This document shows, piece by piece, positions 1-10,612 of a DNA stretch of 64,000 nt; position 1 is the stretch's first letter, and every line of letters starts with the position of its first letter. Position numbers and translations under genes: made by a program. The notes below the pieces were generated by a model. That model made no database searches and was not told the DNA's origin. It saw nothing but the letters and a program-made list of their open reading frames with translations. The stretch is from Lactobacillus xylocopicola (GTDB taxonomy: Bacteria > Bacillota > Bacilli > Lactobacillales > Lactobacillaceae), in the NCBI RefSeq assembly GCF_033096005.1, contig NZ_AP026803.1, positions 1,234,001 through 1,298,000 of the forward strand, in the 5' to 3' direction.

Positions 1-3000
1 TCTTTCTTTTGTTGATCAAGCGCAATCCCGGCTACGTGGGCGGCGTCAATCGCTGCAATCCCATCTGCCTTAGCCTGATCAACCTGGGCTGGCAATACTG
101 CCTTGTTGATATTATCTTTGGCAGTTGTGGCCGCCTTGTCCACATCACCCTTTTGTTTTGCCTTAGTTGCACTATCAAGCGTTGGATCCGCATCTATCTC
201 GCCCTTAACCTTAGTCGCTTCGGCATCAATGGCCGTATTAGCGGCCTGCTTCTCTACGTCTAAGGGGTGGTATACATAGGTGATTTCATCTGTTCCGTTG
301 GCAAATTCAAAGGCTGAACCTACTGCCACCGTCTGTCCATTCACTATCACATGGTCTAAGGCCCAGTTATTGGCATCTGGCGCTGTTGGCAACTTAATTG
401 TTTGCCCCGTTGCTCCTTGAATTACAAATGGTGAATTAGGAACAACCTGCTTGCCATTAGTATCTACAAAAGTTGGATTAATCGTTTGCGGATTACCCTC
501 AACATAAATCGTTACGGTTGGGTTATTATCGGATACGACCGTCGTCTTTGCCTGATTAGGGGCACTAGCTGCGTAGTGATAACCAGCTGGCACATTGTCT
601 TCAGTATAGTACTTGTTTGTCCAGTCAATCGTGTTGCCATAGTTGGCCGGTGTCACACCACCAGCTGCTTCTGTACCGGTTTGACCTGATAGCGGTGAAG
701 TCAGAATCCGATCTTTATGGTTAACATCAACGTATTGGTAGGTAACGTTCTGCTTAATCCCGTAGACATAAATCTTATAGGTATAAGTTGTACCTTCCAT
801 TGGGGTAAGTCCAACCGACGCCTGTCCATATGTGTCACCATTATCGTTATCGTTAGTCGGGTCTCCACCACTTTGAGCATCAGACTTAGCTCCAGAGAAG
901 ATTTGATTTCCGAGCGCCCACATGTAGTTCTTAGGCATATTCTTGACAACAATATCACTGGTAATCAGGGGCAGGTATTGACCAATGTAGGCATCTTTAT
1001 CGAGCGGAACTTCTACTAGTCCACCAACATTCTTACCATTCTGGTCAACGTATTGCACATTAACCTTACCAACTGGAATCGCAATCGTCTGCAATTCACG
1101 TGTAGTTGGCGTAACAATGTTGGAAACCGCCGTGGTCCCATTTAAGTCCGTGACCGTGGCTTGGCCATTTCTAACCACCATCCTAGCGAACTTAGCTGTA
1201 TTGTCTCCCGCAGTACTGTTGGTTTGTGAATTATTTCCTAACCACGTCTTAATGTTGGAGTTGTTTAAGGAAACTGTCCCTGAACCAGAAATAATCCCTG
1301 CACCAGTTGCGACTGGGTTACCATTACCATCTTGAATGGCCAGGTGCAACTGCTTGGGTGAAATAAAGGTAACACTGGACGAGTCATTAACCCGAATTAC
1401 CGAATCGTTATATCTTTGGTTAATATCGAAGGTGGTGCCTGCATTGAATACTGCCTGCTGCGTTCCATAGAGCCGAATTGCATTAGGTTGGGTCGTAACA
1501 GGAGCGGACAAGTTGAAGTTTTGTCCAAACTTATACTGCGCAACCGAATTACCACCCTGCGTTCCGTTTAAGAAGTACTGGAAACCAGTCTGCGTCCACT
1601 TAACGTTGTCACCAACGGTTACCCCATTAATGTTGTTATACATCGCTGGGTAGTTAGCTGGCGTCCCGTTATAAGTATAGGCGGTGTTAGAAGAGCCATC
1701 ACCCATGGTGATCTGGTTACCGTAACCAACACTGGCTTGCGGTGCCACATATGACATATAAAATTCAGAGAACCGAATATCGTTACTGGTTCTATTCATA
1801 GTCACATGCCCATTGTTGGCAAAGTCAATCATCCCAACGCCACGTGTAACCTCGTTTGAGATGTTAAAGACATTGTTGCCCGAAAAGGTAATCTTAGAAC
1901 CATTAGCCATTAAAACGTGAATTGGGTTATAACCATTAGACGTACTGCTGGACAAAGTTACATTATCAATGTTTACTTTAAGCCCTGCACCATTTGATGA
2001 ATATACCAGCGAGCTAGAGTCCCCGTCATTACCCGGGAACCCTTGTTGGAATTTTCCGTTAGTAATCGTCACCGTTGTCAGGTTAGAATATGGCACACCA
2101 ACATAGGAGAAAGTCTGCCTATTCAAATCAATCGTATGGCCGTTACCATTAACAACTACACTGGCCCCAGCAGCACGGTTGCCAATAGTTCCCCCCGTAT
2201 AACTGATGTCACTAGTAATATTAATGTAGGTTACACTAGCATCAGTCCAGGCCGCTGCTAAACTATTAAAATCCGCTACATTTACTACCTTTTGTTTATA
2301 CTTATCCGGATTCGTGATTTGATCAGGGGTGGCAATATTCATCGAAGTTGGGGTTGAACCTGCTGGCTTGTCAACATCCTTGTTAAAGTCATCACGCGCG
2401 CTGTCTGGGTCAGCGCCAACCGTTACACCCTTTGAGCTATCATAACCAGCAACTCCGATGTCCCTTGGCTTAGCTTCAAGTTCCGAGTTGGCTTCATTTG
2501 AATTATTAGGCTTAGTGGCCGCATCATCTGATAAACTCGTATCCATTACGTCAGTTGGAATTTCAGCTGTGGGAATGTTAACGGAAGTGCTGGCAGGCTT
2601 TGAAGCGCTCTTCAACAAGTCAGCGGATCGACTACTCTGCTTTGTGCTAGTAGAACTCTTAGCACTAGCAGCACTTGAACTAGACTTCAAAAATGAATTG
2701 AGGCCAGAAAAAGTTGCTAAACTACCTTGAGCAGCAGCTTTCGACTTCTTAGCCTTAAGCTTCTTGGTCTTGGAGCCTGTCTTTTTAGAACGGGCTTTGG
2801 CTTTCTTAGCTTTAACTGCCTTAGTTTTGGCAGGCTTGTCTGTTTTTCTGAGCAAACTAGCTCGATCAACACCTGCTTGATAAGTAGCTGTAATATCAGC
2901 ACTAGCCTTGTCCAATACTGTCTTAATACCAGCTAAATCAGTCGCCGCATTAACTTTAGCTTTAGAGTCATTAAGTAGAGCATCAACCGCTTTTATCTGT

Positions 3001-3344
3001 TTAGCCTTAGTAGCACTGGTTAAGTTCCGATCTCCATTGATCTTCTGCTTAGTACTAGTAGCCAACGTCTCCAAAGTGTTTAACCCAGTTTGTTTAGCTT
3101 CGCTTACTGCTTGGTCGTCAACCTTTTGTTGGACCGACTTATCAACTCCAACTTGATTGTTCTGATTATCAGTATCAGACGTTTTTACTTCTTGGGCACT
3201 TACTGAACTAGCCGATTGAGAGAGGGCTGCTCCTCCCCCTAGCATAAAAGTCAAAAGAGAATAGCTAACTAGCCAACCCTTTTTACTTTTGTGCATCTTA
3301 TAGTTAGTATTTTTTATTTCTTCAATCATTTTAAATCTGTTCAA
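1..3344 (-). CDS. Large secreted mucus-binding/adhesin-type surface protein (3' end beyond window)
   Basis: The frame is open from a TTG at 3344 to the window edge, about 1114 codons, so the C-terminus and any cell-wall anchor are not visible. TTG is preferred because AGAGGGTG lies 8 nt upstream; an in-frame ATG at 3329 is the alternative. Residues 1-50 form a KxYKxGKxW-like signal (YKMHKSKKGW, then a hydrophobic stretch ending SVSA). A DUF1542/FIVAR-like helical stretch follows (about 70-130), then a Lys/Ala-rich linker (about 170-200) and a Ser-rich linker. From about 350 a Thr/Asn/Gly-rich region looks like the pectate-lyase-like adhesive fold. Two MucBP-like segments begin near 758 (VNVQYVDQNG) and 866 (VTYQYVDVNH). 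DUF1542-like sequence returns at the edge. The role in adhesion to mucus or host matrix is inferred from the domain set. It is a single gene, well separated from rpsI. Confidence 0.85.
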   Translation of the reverse strand, partial: MNRFKMIEEIKNTNYKMHKSKKGWLVSYSLLTFMLGGGAALSQSASSVSAQEVKTSDTDNQNNQVGVDKSVQQKVDDQAVSEAKQTGLNTLETLATSTKQKINGDRNLTSATKAKQIKAVDALLNDSKAKVNAATDLAGIKTVLDKASADITATYQAGVDRASLLRKTDKPAKTKAVKAKKAKARSKKTGSKTKKLKAKKSKAAAQGSLATFSGLNSFLKSSSSAASAKSSTSTKQSSRSADLLKSASKPASTSVNIPTAEIPTDVMDTSLSDDAATKPNNSNEANSELEAKPRDIGVAGYDSSKGVTVGADPDSARDDFNKDVDKPAGSTPTSMNIATPDQITNPDKYKQKVVNVADFNSLAAAWTDASVTYINITSDISYTGGTIGNRAAGASVVVNGNGHTIDLNRQTFSYVGVPYSNLTTVTITNGKFQQGFPGNDGDSSSLVYSSNGAGLKVNIDNVTLSSSTSNGYNPIHVLMANGSKITFSGNNVFNISNEVTRGVGMIDFANNGHVTMNRTSNDIRFSEFYMSYVAPQASVGYGNQITMGDGSSNTAYTYNGTPANYPAMYNNINGVTVGDNVKWTQTGFQYFLNGTQGGNSVAQYKFGQNFNLSAPVTTQPNAIRLYGTQQAVFNAGTTFDINQRYNDSVIRVNDSSSVTFISPKQLHLAIQDGNGNPVATGAGIISGSGTVSLNNSNIKTWLGNNSQTNSTAGDNTAKFARMVVRNGQATVTDLNGTTAVSNIVTPTTRELQTIAIPVGKVNVQYVDQNGKNVGGLVEVPLDKDAYIGQYLPLITSDIVVKNMPKNYMWALGNQIFSGAKSDAQSGGDPTNDNDNGDTYGQASVGLTPMEGTTYTYKIYVYGIKQNVTYQYVDVNHKDRILTSPLSGQTGTEAAGGVTPANYGNTIDWTNKYYTEDNVPAGYHYAASAPNQAKTTVVSDNNPTVTIYVEGNPQTINPTFVDTNGKQVVPNSPFVIQGATGQTIKLPTAPDANNWALDHVIVNGQTVAVGSAFEFANGTDEITYVYHPLDVEKQAANTAIDAEATKVKGEIDADPTLDSATKAKQKGDVDKAATTAKDNINKAVLPAQVDQAKADGIAAIDAAHVAGIALDQQKK

Positions 3345-3839
3345 AACTTTTTCACCCTCTATATTACTTGTATTTAATATACTACTCTGATATTAAAATA
3401 ATATCATAAACATTACATTCTTTCCATAAAATCTTTACATAATTAATTAGATATAAAACAATAAAATAAATATTATGTTTTTGCAATATAAAACAAACCC
3501 TAGTATAGATACAGGATCCATACGCTTTTTTACATCACGTTGCTTTTAATCAGCTAATATAAATAATATTAGTTTTTTAAACTTGGACCAAGAATATTAA
3601 TTATCTTTGTATTATCCTATCCCCCTTAACGTCTTACATAGTTTTTATGACTGATAAATATCAAATTACCTGTAGTAAATAGCTGATTATTAAAACGCCA
3701 AGTGCCAAAACATGTTCTTACAAAAACTTCTCACAGATAACCTTCAAAAAACTTTTTAGAGTCATACTAATCAACTCGCTATTTAACTAAAAATGACAAT
3801 TAGTCCTACTCAGGTTTCTTTTAGCACTTTTAAGCATAC
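3345..3839. other. AT-rich intergenic region, no gene seen
   Basis: About 500 bases between the adhesin start and the rpsI terminator. It is strongly AT-rich with stops in all frames. It must hold the adhesin promoter. Several TAATAT/TATATT-like hexamers lie at 3365-3410, but I see no -35/-10 pair good enough to call. No repeats, RNA gene or operator were recognised. Confidence 0.5.
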
Positions 3840-3867
3840 AAAAAACACCAGCTTATTGCTGATGCTT
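3840..3867 (-). terminator. Rho-independent terminator after rpsI
   Basis: On the minus strand GCATCAGC, a short AATAA loop and GCTGGTGT pair over 8 bp (two G-U pairs) and run into six or seven U residues. It lies about 55 nt after the rpsI stop, so it ends the rplM-rpsI transcript. Confidence 0.75.
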
Positions 3868-3920
3868 TTGTATTACCTTGCACATAAGTGTAAGACCTTT
3901 GGGACATAATCCCAATATAA

Positions 3921-4316
3921 TTAACGCTTACTAAATTGTGAAGCTTTACGAGCCTTCTTCAAACCAGGCTTCTTACGCTCAACCATTCTTGGGTCACGAG
4001 TTAAGAATCCAGCCTTCTTCAGTGGACCACGAAAATCTGGATCAATTTCCAACAGGGCACGTGCAATGCCAAGACGAATCGCTCCAGCCTGACCTGCAAA
4101 GCCACCACCATTAACATTAACTTTAACATCATACTGATTTTCAGTTTCAGTCAAAGTCAATGGTTGTTTCAAATCCTTAACTAAGTTAGGGAATGGAATG
4201 TATTGATCTACATCCTTGCTGTTAACCGTAATTTTTCCACTGCCTGGTACTAAACGGACACGCGCAACCGAATTTTTACGCCGACCAGTACCTGCATATG
4301 CAACTTGTTGTGCCAT
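3921..4316 (-). CDS. rpsI: 30S ribosomal protein S9
   Basis: 131 residues, normal for bacterial S9. The N-terminus has the [11 protein letters not shown] signature and the C-terminus ends SQFSKR, the basic tail that reaches the P-site tRNA in known ribosome structures. AGGAGG sits 7 nt before the ATG and overlaps the rplM stop region. It is co-transcribed with rplM 11 nt upstream, the usual L13-S9 pair. A terminator follows. Confidence 0.98.
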   Translation of the reverse strand: MAQQVAYAGTGRRKNSVARVRLVPGSGKITVNSKDVDQYIPFPNLVKDLKQPLTLTETENQYDVKVNVNGGGFAGQAGAIRLGIARALLEIDPDFRGPLKKAGFLTRDPRMVERKKPGLKKARKASQFSKR

Positions 4317-4327
4317 TATTTAACCTC

Positions 4328-4771
4328 CTAGATCAACTTGTTAATGTCTAAATTTTCGGGTTTTTGTGCTTCATGCTTATGATCAGCATCTGCATAAACA
4401 TGCATCTTCAAAAATTCTTGGTGACCAAGAGTATTCTTTGGAAGCATTCCCTTAACTGACAATTCAACCAATCTAACTGGGTTGTTAGCAAGTAATTTAC
4501 CAGCTGGCGTAGCCTTGATTCCGCCAAGAGTACCAGAGTGGTGGTAGTAAATCTTGTCGGTAGCCTTTTTACCAGTTAACTTAACTTTACCAGCGTTAAT
4601 AACAATCACATTATCACCGGTGTCAACATTTGGGGTGTATTGAGGCTTGTTTTTGCCCCTTAAAATAGTTGCTACTGCGGTAGACAGACGACCCAAAGGC
4701 ACATCTGTTGCGTCAATAACATACCATTTACGGTTAATTTCATTAGGTTTTGCTAACTGTGTAGTACGCAA
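4328..4771 (-). CDS. rplM: 50S ribosomal protein L13
   Basis: 147 residues, usual length. [15 protein letters not shown] near the N-terminus and [12 protein letters not shown] in the middle are typical of L13, an early-binding protein of the large subunit. The start codon is TTG, supported by GGAGG 8 nt upstream and by the N-terminus matching the family. It is the first gene of the rplM-rpsI operon, with its own promoter overlapping the 3' end of truA. Confidence 0.98.
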   Translation of the reverse strand: MRTTQLAKPNEINRKWYVIDATDVPLGRLSTAVATILRGKNKPQYTPNVDTGDNVIVINAGKVKLTGKKATDKIYYHHSGTLGGIKATPAGKLLANNPVRLVELSVKGMLPKNTLGHQEFLKMHVYADADHKHEAQKPENLDINKLI

Positions 4772-4779
4772 TTTAATTT

Positions 4780-4845
4780 CCTCCGTTTATACGTTGCTTG
4801 TAACAATAAGATTCCGGGGCTTATCGTGGACAAACATACTTATCT
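4780..4845 (-). promoter_or_regulatory. rplM 5' leader (possible L13 leader element)
   Basis: About 65 nt lie between the predicted transcription start and the rplM ribosome binding site. It contains a GATAAG...CTTAT stem around a C/G-rich loop. Bacilli often carry a structured L13 leader thought to mediate autoregulation. I cannot confirm a match to that family by eye. Confidence 0.35.
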
Positions 4846-4874
4846 AGGATACGTCGTTTTTGATTGATTGTCAA
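4846..4874 (-). promoter_or_regulatory. Promoter of rplM-rpsI
   Basis: TTGACA at 4874-4869, a 17-nt spacer, then TATCCT at 4851-4846. The -35 box lies just inside the last codons of truA, so the ribosomal pair can be transcribed separately from the ecf-truA genes. Confidence 0.7.
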
Positions 4875-4876
4875 CA

Positions 4877-5662
4877 TTATTCAAGATCTTGACGATATTT
4901 TTGGGGGATTTCACCATAAAAAACATGGTATAGAAATAAGCCGCTAGCTTGCGCCGTCTCCCTTACCTGCTCGCGGTCACACGCGGCAATTACCCGGGGA
5001 ATATCATCTCGCGGGCGCTTCCCATTACCAATTTCAAGCAACATTGCAACCAGAATACGGACCATGTTATACAAAAAGCCTGAGCAAATAAAATCAAAAA
5101 TCAACTCATTAGCTGTATCGTCTTTTTTTACGTTGACGTAGTACATTGTCCGCACTTTGTTTTTGATCTGACCGCCACTAGCGGTGAAACTGGTAAAGTC
5201 ATGTGTGCCCACCAGGTCGCGCGCCGCAATCTGCATCTTAACTAGGTCTACTGGGTAAGGATAATGCCCGCTATAAAAACGTTTAAACGGATCAACAAAG
5301 TGATCAAGACTTACGCGGTAGCGATACCACTTTCCCTTAGCGTTATAACGCACATGGAAGGATTCATCTACAATCTCACTTTGCCTAAAAGCAATATCTA
5401 GTGGCATGATCGAATTAAGCGCAAAAAGCATTCGTTCTGGAGGGATTTTTGCGCCCGGATAATCAAAGTGAATAACCTGCCCCAAAGCATGTACACCAGC
5501 ATCGGTACGCCCAGATCCTTCGACCAGAACAACTTTCCCCTTAGTCATCTTAGTCAGTGCTGCCTCAATTGTTCCCTGAACCGTTCGTTGTCCTGGCTGG
5601 GACTGAAAGCCATGAAAAAGATGACCGTCATACGCAAGGGTCATTTTATATCTTGTCGTCAT
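4877..5662 (-). CDS. truA: tRNA pseudouridine(38-40) synthase
   Basis: 261 residues. It isomerises uridines 38-40 in the anticodon arm of tRNAs. The catalytic aspartate is Asp54 in [10 protein letters not shown], and the [12 protein letters not shown] start is typical of TruA. Its ATG overlaps the ecfT stop by one base (TAATG), so it is the last gene of the ecfA1-ecfA2-ecfT-truA run, an arrangement common in Lactobacillales. Confidence 0.97.
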   Translation of the reverse strand: MTTRYKMTLAYDGHLFHGFQSQPGQRTVQGTIEAALTKMTKGKVVLVEGSGRTDAGVHALGQVIHFDYPGAKIPPERMLFALNSIMPLDIAFRQSEIVDESFHVRYNAKGKWYRYRVSLDHFVDPFKRFYSGHYPYPVDLVKMQIAARDLVGTHDFTSFTASGGQIKNKVRTMYYVNVKKDDTANELIFDFICSGFLYNMVRILVAMLLEIGNGKRPRDDIPRVIAACDREQVRETAQASGLFLYHVFYGEIPQKYRQDLE

Positions 5663-6459
5663 TAGTGTGTCCTAAAAATAAGTAATAAAGCGATTAAAGC
5701 CAAAAAGTAACCCAAGTTGCACAAATCGTAAACAGACCAGTGCAATACACGAAACTTTGTCCTACCCTGGCCACCCTTGTAACCACGTGATTCCATTGCT
5801 GTAGAAAGGTCAACTGCAGTTTGTAGTGAGTTGATAAACAGGGGAACCAGAAGCGGTGTGATTGCTTTGGCACGCTTAATTAAACCACCACTATTGAAGT
5901 CTGCACCACGTGATCGTTGCGCATTCATGATTTTAAAGGTCTGGTCAAACAAAGTCGGAACAAAGCGCAGAGCGATCGACATCACCAAGGCAATTTGATC
6001 AACCGGAACTCTAACCAGCCTTAGCGGTGCCAATAACCACTCAATAGCGTCGGCAATTTCTAACGGCATCGTGGTAACCGTCATAACGGTTGAAATCAAA
6101 ATAATAACGGTAAAACGAATAAAGATAAAAATTGCATTGGTGATCCCATAACTTGAAATGGCAAAAATCGTCCACTGCCAGTATACTTTTCCGCCGACAG
6201 TAAAGAACAGCTGCAAAAAAGAGGTGAAGAGAATTAACCAAATTAAGGGCTTAATCCCATTCCAAAAAACCTTAGGCTTTAACTTAGTAGCGGCCACAGC
6301 AAGCAGGCTGAATAGTGTAATAATCACATAGGTCAACGGATTATTAGCCAAAAAAATCAGCAAAATAAAAAAAATCGTTGCCAGTAACTTGCCCCGCGGA
6401 TCCATCTTGTAGACTAAGGAATTCCCAGCAACATAGCGACCAATTAAAATTTTACTCAC
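5662..6459 (-). CDS. ecfT: Energy-coupling factor transporter, transmembrane subunit EcfT
   Basis: 265 residues with several hydrophobic membrane segments. The cytoplasmic coupling helices carry the two Ala/Ser-Arg-Gly signatures of EcfT (AQRSRGADF and MESRGYKGG), which contact the two ATPases. It is the shared scaffold of group II ECF importers; substrate proteins for vitamins are encoded elsewhere. The start is GTG with GGGGTG 7 nt upstream. It lies 6 nt after ecfA2. Confidence 0.96.
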   Translation of the reverse strand: MSKILIGRYVAGNSLVYKMDPRGKLLATIFFILLIFLANNPLTYVIITLFSLLAVAATKLKPKVFWNGIKPLIWLILFTSFLQLFFTVGGKVYWQWTIFAISSYGITNAIFIFIRFTVIILISTVMTVTTMPLEIADAIEWLLAPLRLVRVPVDQIALVMSIALRFVPTLFDQTFKIMNAQRSRGADFNSGGLIKRAKAITPLLVPLFINSLQTAVDLSTAMESRGYKGGQGRTKFRVLHWSVYDLCNLGYFLALIALLLIFRTH

Positions 6460-6465
6460 AAGTTA

Positions 6466-7311
6466 TCACCCCTTTAGATTTTGTTCAATTCCTTGAACCA
6501 ATTCTTTAACCGTTAATGGCGGATTAGCAAAGGTAAAACCCGGTAGTTGTCCAGCTAGTAAAGAAGCTTGTGGCTGATTCAAATGATGATTGTGTAACCA
6601 AGACTGATCACGGAAAATTTCAACTGGAGTGGCATGCTTAATTAGTTTACCTTGCTCCATCACCAAAACATCTTCTGCATAGTTCGCCACATCGTCCATA
6701 TTATGGGTAACTAAAATAACCGTATGTCCTTCTTTTTGATAGTCAGCAAACAAGTGCATCATTTGTTTGCGTGCCGCTGGATCCAGTCCGGCAGTTGGTT
6801 CATCTAAACAAAGAATACTAGGTTCATAGGCCAAAACTCCAGCAATTGCCACTCGGCGCATCTGCCCGCCAGACAATTCAAACGGTGACCGAGTTGCGAT
6901 AGCAGCAGGTAACCCAACTCGCTTAAGCCAAATCTGAGCACGCTTTTTGGCCTCTTCGTCATCAAAACCAAAATTTTTAGGACCGAAAGCTATATCATCT
7001 AGCACCGTATTTTCAAATAATTGTGCTTCTGGAAATTGAAAGACTAAACTTACCTGCTTGCGTAGCTCCTTTAAGCCTTTATTGGTTGTTTCAGGCGTAA
7101 TTTTAGTCCCCGCAATTTCAATTTGACCTGTACTCGGTTTAAGCAAGGCATTAAAGTGCTGCATTAGCGTCGACTTACCACTGCCCGTATGGCCAATAAT
7201 AGCTGTAAAGGAACCATCTTGCAGTTCAAAACTGACATTATCTAGACCCTTTTTCTCAAGTGGAGAATCAGCGGCATAAAGATAACTTACCTGTTCGAAT
7301 TTAATTGACAT
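6466..7311 (-). CDS. ecfA2: Energy-coupling factor transporter ATPase EcfA2
   Basis: 281 residues. Walker [10 protein letters not shown] at about 40-48, signature LSGGQ near 146, Walker [13 protein letters not shown], and an H-loop in VTHNMDD. With EcfA1 it forms the ATPase heterodimer that drives EcfT and exchangeable substrate-binding membrane proteins. Its 5' end overlaps the 3' end of ecfA1 by 25 nt, which indicates translational coupling. Confidence 0.97.
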   Translation of the reverse strand: MSIKFEQVSYLYAADSPLEKKGLDNVSFELQDGSFTAIIGHTGSGKSTLMQHFNALLKPSTGQIEIAGTKITPETTNKGLKELRKQVSLVFQFPEAQLFENTVLDDIAFGPKNFGFDDEEAKKRAQIWLKRVGLPAAIATRSPFELSGGQMRRVAIAGVLAYEPSILCLDEPTAGLDPAARKQMMHLFADYQKEGHTVILVTHNMDDVANYAEDVLVMEQGKLIKHATPVEIFRDQSWLHNHHLNQPQASLLAGQLPGFTFANPPLTVKELVQGIEQNLKG

Positions 7312-8135
7312 AAAAACTTGATCAACTCTTTTTCTGAATTAACAATCGGCGGAATGGGGACGCCAGCAGTTACCAGGGCAGCTTTAACTTGGGTAAAAAA
7401 CGGAACGTCCAAGCCTAACTCCTTAAGTAATTTGGTTTGAGTAAAGATTTCTGTTGTCCTGCCTTGGGTGATTAGTTGTCCATCATTCATTACTAGTACT
7501 TGATCAGCTAAATTAGCTTCGTCAATATCATGCGTAATCGAAATGACGGTAAGGTCATACTCTTCCTTCATCTCTCGAACTATGCCCAAAATCTGATCCC
7601 GACCCTCTGGGTCGAGCATTGCAGTAGCCTCATCCAAAACAATTATTTGCGGCCTGATGGCCAGTATTCCCGCAATAGCGACCCGTTGCTTCTGTCCGCC
7701 CGAAAGGCTAGCTGGCTCAGCATTGGTATAATCAGTCATGCCCACTGCTGCTATTGCCGCTGGCACCAGCTTAACCATTTCAGACCGTGGTACCCCGCGG
7801 TTTTCCAACCCAAAGGCGACGTCATCAGCAACCGTAGCACCAACAAACTGGTTATCGGGATTTTGAAAAACCACGCCAATCTTATCACGGATATTCCAGA
7901 CAGTATCATCGTTCAGCACAGTGCCATCGATTTCGATCTTTGCTTTGCTTGTCTCATCTGGAACCAGTAAGCCATTAAGTAGCCTAATAATCGTCGACTT
8001 GCCACTTCCATTATGTCCGATAATAGAGGTCCAAGAGCCATGTTCAATATCAAAACTAAGATTGTCAATCGCTGGCGTCTTTGCTTCTGGATAGGTAAAA
8101 CTCACGTTGCGAATTTTTATAATCTGATCTGCCAT
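7287..8135 (-). CDS. ecfA1: Energy-coupling factor transporter ATPase EcfA1
   Basis: 282 residues. Walker [10 protein letters not shown] at 40-48, [13 protein letters not shown] signature, and Walker B with DEAT in place of DEPT ([10 protein letters not shown]), a feature of EcfA1 subunits. First gene of the ecfA1-ecfA2-ecfT-truA unit. A TACAAT hexamer about 35 nt before the start may be its -10 box, but I see no good -35. The rplQ terminator lies between this gene and rplQ. Confidence 0.97.
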   Translation of the reverse strand: MADQIIKIRNVSFTYPEAKTPAIDNLSFDIEHGSWTSIIGHNGSGKSTIIRLLNGLLVPDETSKAKIEIDGTVLNDDTVWNIRDKIGVVFQNPDNQFVGATVADDVAFGLENRGVPRSEMVKLVPAAIAAVGMTDYTNAEPASLSGGQKQRVAIAGILAIRPQIIVLDEATAMLDPEGRDQILGIVREMKEEYDLTVISITHDIDEANLADQVLVMNDGQLITQGRTTEIFTQTKLLKELGLDVPFFTQVKAALVTAGVPIPPIVNSEKELIKFLCQLNSNR

Positions 8136-8182
8136 ACTATCACCATCCTAAACAGTCTGACTCAATTGTACCAAAAAAAGGC

Positions 8183-8277
8183 AAAAAAAATCACCCATGA
8201 AGAGGGATAATGAATAATTATCTAAGCTAGACTAAACTTTCGTCATCATCTTAGCGCTTATTCTCACTTTCATGGAT
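8183..8277 (-). terminator. Terminator after rplQ (long imperfect hairpin)
   Basis: On the minus strand ATCCATGAA pairs with TTCATGGGT, then GAATAA with TTATTC and CTAAG with CTTAG. This gives one long interrupted stem of about 85 nt that runs into eight U residues. It ends the S10-spc-alpha transcript before the ecf genes. A perfect 16-bp AT-rich palindrome lies between it and the rplQ stop. Confidence 0.6.
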
Positions 8278-8312
8278 AATTCTTAATAGCTATTAAGTTG
8301 GGTTATTCGATA

Positions 8313-8696
8313 TTAAACTAATTCAAGAATAACCATTGGAGCTGCATCACCTTTACGGGCATTTGCCAGCTTCATAATTCTAGTGTAACCACCATTACGG
8401 TCTTTGTAACGCGGTGCAACATCAATAAAAAGTTTTTGCAATGCAGACTTAACTACAACTGCGTCATCTTCTTCGTGAATATCAGCGATTTCATTGCGTA
8501 CATAAGCAGCGGCTTTTCTTCTAGCAGCTAAATCTCCACGCTTACCTAAAGTAATCATTCTTTCGGCAGTTTTGCGTACTTCTTTAGCGCGTGTTTCAGT
8601 AGTAACAATGCGTTCCTTCATGATCAATTGAGTGGTCATTTCTCTCAGCATTGCTTTTCTGTGCGCACTATCGCGACCTAATTTACGGTATGCCAT
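8313..8696 (-). CDS. rplQ: 50S ribosomal protein L17
   Basis: 127 residues, the usual length of Gram-positive L17. It starts [18 protein letters not shown], the family signature, and binds near the peptide exit tunnel. GGAGG stands 7 nt before the ATG. It is the last gene of the S10-spc-alpha cluster, 23 nt after rpoA. Confidence 0.98.
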   Translation of the reverse strand: MAYRKLGRDSAHRKAMLREMTTQLIMKERIVTTETRAKEVRKTAERMITLGKRGDLAARRKAAAYVRNEIADIHEEDDAVVVKSALQKLFIDVAPRYKDRNGGYTRIMKLANARKGDAAPMVILELV

Positions 8697-8719
8697 CAGT
8701 TTACCTCCTTTTATTTTTG

Positions 8720-9658
8720 TTAATCTTCTTGACGAAGTGAAAGTCCCAAGTCAGCTAATTTGTTCTTAACTTCTTCTAATGATTTTCGGCCCAAGTTACG
8801 TACCCGCATCATATCAGCTTCAGTCTTATCAGTTAACTCCTGCAAAGTATTAATGCCAGCCCGTTTGAGGCAGTTGTATGAACGAACAGACAAATCAAGC
8901 TCTTCAATCGTCATTTCGAGCTTCTTCTCGGCTGTATCGTCTTCTTTTTCAACCATCACATCACTGAACTTGGCATTTGCATCAGCAGTTTCAAACACTT
9001 TGAAGTGCTCTACCAAAATTTTAGCAGCAAAACTAAGGGCGTCATTAGGTTTGATTGAACCATCTGTCCAAATCTCTAAAGTGAGTTTGTCAAAGTCGTC
9101 TCTTTTACCAACACGAGTTGACTCAACTTGATAATTCACCTTTTTGATCGGTGAAAAAAGTGAATCGACCGGAATAACACCAATCGGCATATCCTCACTC
9201 TTGTTGTCACCCGCAGCAACATAACCACGGCCGTTCTTAACCGCAATCTGCATGTGCAAGTGGCCGCCGTCAGCAATAGTACATATATATTGGTCGGGGT
9301 TCAAAACCTGAATATCGGCATCTGCTTTAAGGTCATCGGCTGTAACAGTCGCCGGGCCTTCCACATCAACTTCAATCGTCTTTTGTTCATCTGAAAAAGA
9401 CTTTAATTCAAGCTTTTTCAAGTTTAAGATCATCTTGGCGACGTCTTCTCTCACGCCTGGAACGGTTGAAAATTCGTGCAAAACATCATCAATCTGAACA
9501 TAGACGAGTCCTGTGCCTGGGATAGATGTAAGTAAAACTCTACGTAATGAATTACCTAAAGTAGTACCAAAGCCTCGTTCAAGTGGTTCAATAACAAATT
9601 TACCATAAGACTTTTCTTGGTCTACTACGGTAATATTTGGTTTTTCAAATTCAATCAT
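8720..9658 (-). CDS. rpoA: DNA-directed RNA polymerase subunit alpha
   Basis: 312 residues. The N-terminal domain (about 1-230), which dimerises and assembles beta and beta', begins [10 protein letters not shown]. The C-terminal domain (about 245-312) has the helix-hairpin motif used for UP-element and activator contacts ([17 protein letters not shown]). Standard position between rpsK and rplQ. AAGGGG lies before the ATG. Confidence 0.98.
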   Translation of the reverse strand: MIEFEKPNITVVDQEKSYGKFVIEPLERGFGTTLGNSLRRVLLTSIPGTGLVYVQIDDVLHEFSTVPGVREDVAKMILNLKKLELKSFSDEQKTIEVDVEGPATVTADDLKADADIQVLNPDQYICTIADGGHLHMQIAVKNGRGYVAAGDNKSEDMPIGVIPVDSLFSPIKKVNYQVESTRVGKRDDFDKLTLEIWTDGSIKPNDALSFAAKILVEHFKVFETADANAKFSDVMVEKEDDTAEKKLEMTIEELDLSVRSYNCLKRAGINTLQELTDKTEADMMRVRNLGRKSLEEVKNKLADLGLSLRQED

Positions 9659-9703
9659 TACTTGGCCCCTTTCAAAACGTAACGTCCTTCTTTGAGAACA
9701 AAA

Positions 9704-10087
9704 TTAAACACGACGACGTTTTGGTGGCCTAGAACCGTTGTGAGGAACTGGAGTAACATCACGAATTGCAGTGATTTCAAGTCCTGTAGCTTGAAGTGCT
9801 CTGATTGCAGATTCACGACCAGAACCAGGGCCTTTAACAGAAACTTCAACATGTTTCATGCCTTGATCCATGGCGCTCTTAGCTGCTGCTTCGGCTGCCA
9901 TTTGGGCTGCAAATGGGGTAGACTTACGACTACCTTTAAAGCCTAATGCACCGGCTGAAGACCAAGCAATTGCATTGCCTTGAACGTCAGTAATCATGAT
10001 TAAAGTATTATTAAACGTAGAGTGGATGTGCGCAACGCCTTTTTCAACGTGCTTCTTCACACGACGCTTGCGTGCTGTTTTCGGCAT
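9704..10087 (-). CDS. rpsK: 30S ribosomal protein S11
   Basis: 127 residues with the glycine-rich [14 protein letters not shown] motif that lines the mRNA E-site region of the platform. The ATG at 10087 is chosen over an in-frame TTG one codon upstream because AGGAGG lies 7 nt before it. It is 25 nt after rpsM and upstream of rpoA, as in other Bacilli. Confidence 0.97.
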   Translation of the reverse strand: MPKTARKRRVKKHVEKGVAHIHSTFNNTLIMITDVQGNAIAWSSAGALGFKGSRKSTPFAAQMAAEAAAKSAMDQGMKHVEVSVKGPGSGRESAIRALQATGLEITAIRDVTPVPHNGSRPPKRRRV

Positions 10088-10112
10088 CAATAAACCTCCT
10101 TATAATTTTTAT

Positions 10113-10460
10113 TTATTTTTTCTTACTACCCTTACGAGTGCGGGCATTATTTTTGGTATTTTGTCCGCGAACTGGGAGTCCACGGCGGTGACGCATACCA
10201 CGGTATGAGCCAATGTCAATCAACCGTTTAATGTTCATGCTAACTTGACGACGCAAGTCACCTTCAACACGGTATTTATCAACTTCTGTACGCAGCTTCT
10301 CTTGATCATCTGGAGTCAAATCTTTTGACCGGATGTCTTCAGAAACACCAGCATCCGCACAAATCTTCTGTGCTGTTGGTTCACCAATACCATAAATATA
10401 TGTTAATGCAACAACTATTCTTTTATCTCTTGGTAAGTCAACACCAGCAATACGTGCCAT
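10113..10460 (-). CDS. rpsM: 30S ribosomal protein S13
   Basis: 115 residues. It starts [14 protein letters not shown] and has the [14 protein letters not shown] motif near the C-terminus, which contacts P-site tRNA. The start at 10460 is set by AGGAGG 8 nt upstream; an in-frame GTG farther upstream falls inside that ribosome binding site and is rejected. Confidence 0.97.
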   Translation of the reverse strand: MARIAGVDLPRDKRIVVALTYIYGIGEPTAQKICADAGVSEDIRSKDLTPDDQEKLRTEVDKYRVEGDLRRQVSMNIKRLIDIGSYRGMRHRRGLPVRGQNTKNNARTRKGSKKK

Positions 10461-10481
10461 AAATTGCACCTCCTATTTATT

Positions 10482-10598
10482 TTAACCTTGACGCTGCTTG
10501 TGCTTTGGATTTGCAGGGCAAATAACCATTACACGACCATGTCTTTTAATAATCTTACAATGTTCACACATTGGTTTAACAGATGGTCTAACCTTCAT
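10482..10598 (-). CDS. rpmJ: 50S ribosomal protein L36
   Basis: 38 residues beginning [14 protein letters not shown]. It keeps the zinc ligands Cys11, Cys14, Cys27 and His33 of the C-type L36. GGAGGG lies a few bases before the ATG. Position infA-rpmJ-rpsM is canonical. At 117 nt it is easily missed by length-filtered gene calling. Confidence 0.97.
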   Translation of the reverse strand: MKVRPSVKPMCEHCKIIKRHGRVMVICPANPKHKQRQG

Positions 10599-10612
10599 GT
10601 TTCCCTCCGTTA

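Noticed and set aside
717-1019. Plus-strand open frames across 1-3156
   Set aside because: They are shadows of the adhesin gene: its minus-strand frame is open throughout with a signal peptide and recognisable domains, while the plus-strand peptides look like nothing and lack ribosome binding sites.
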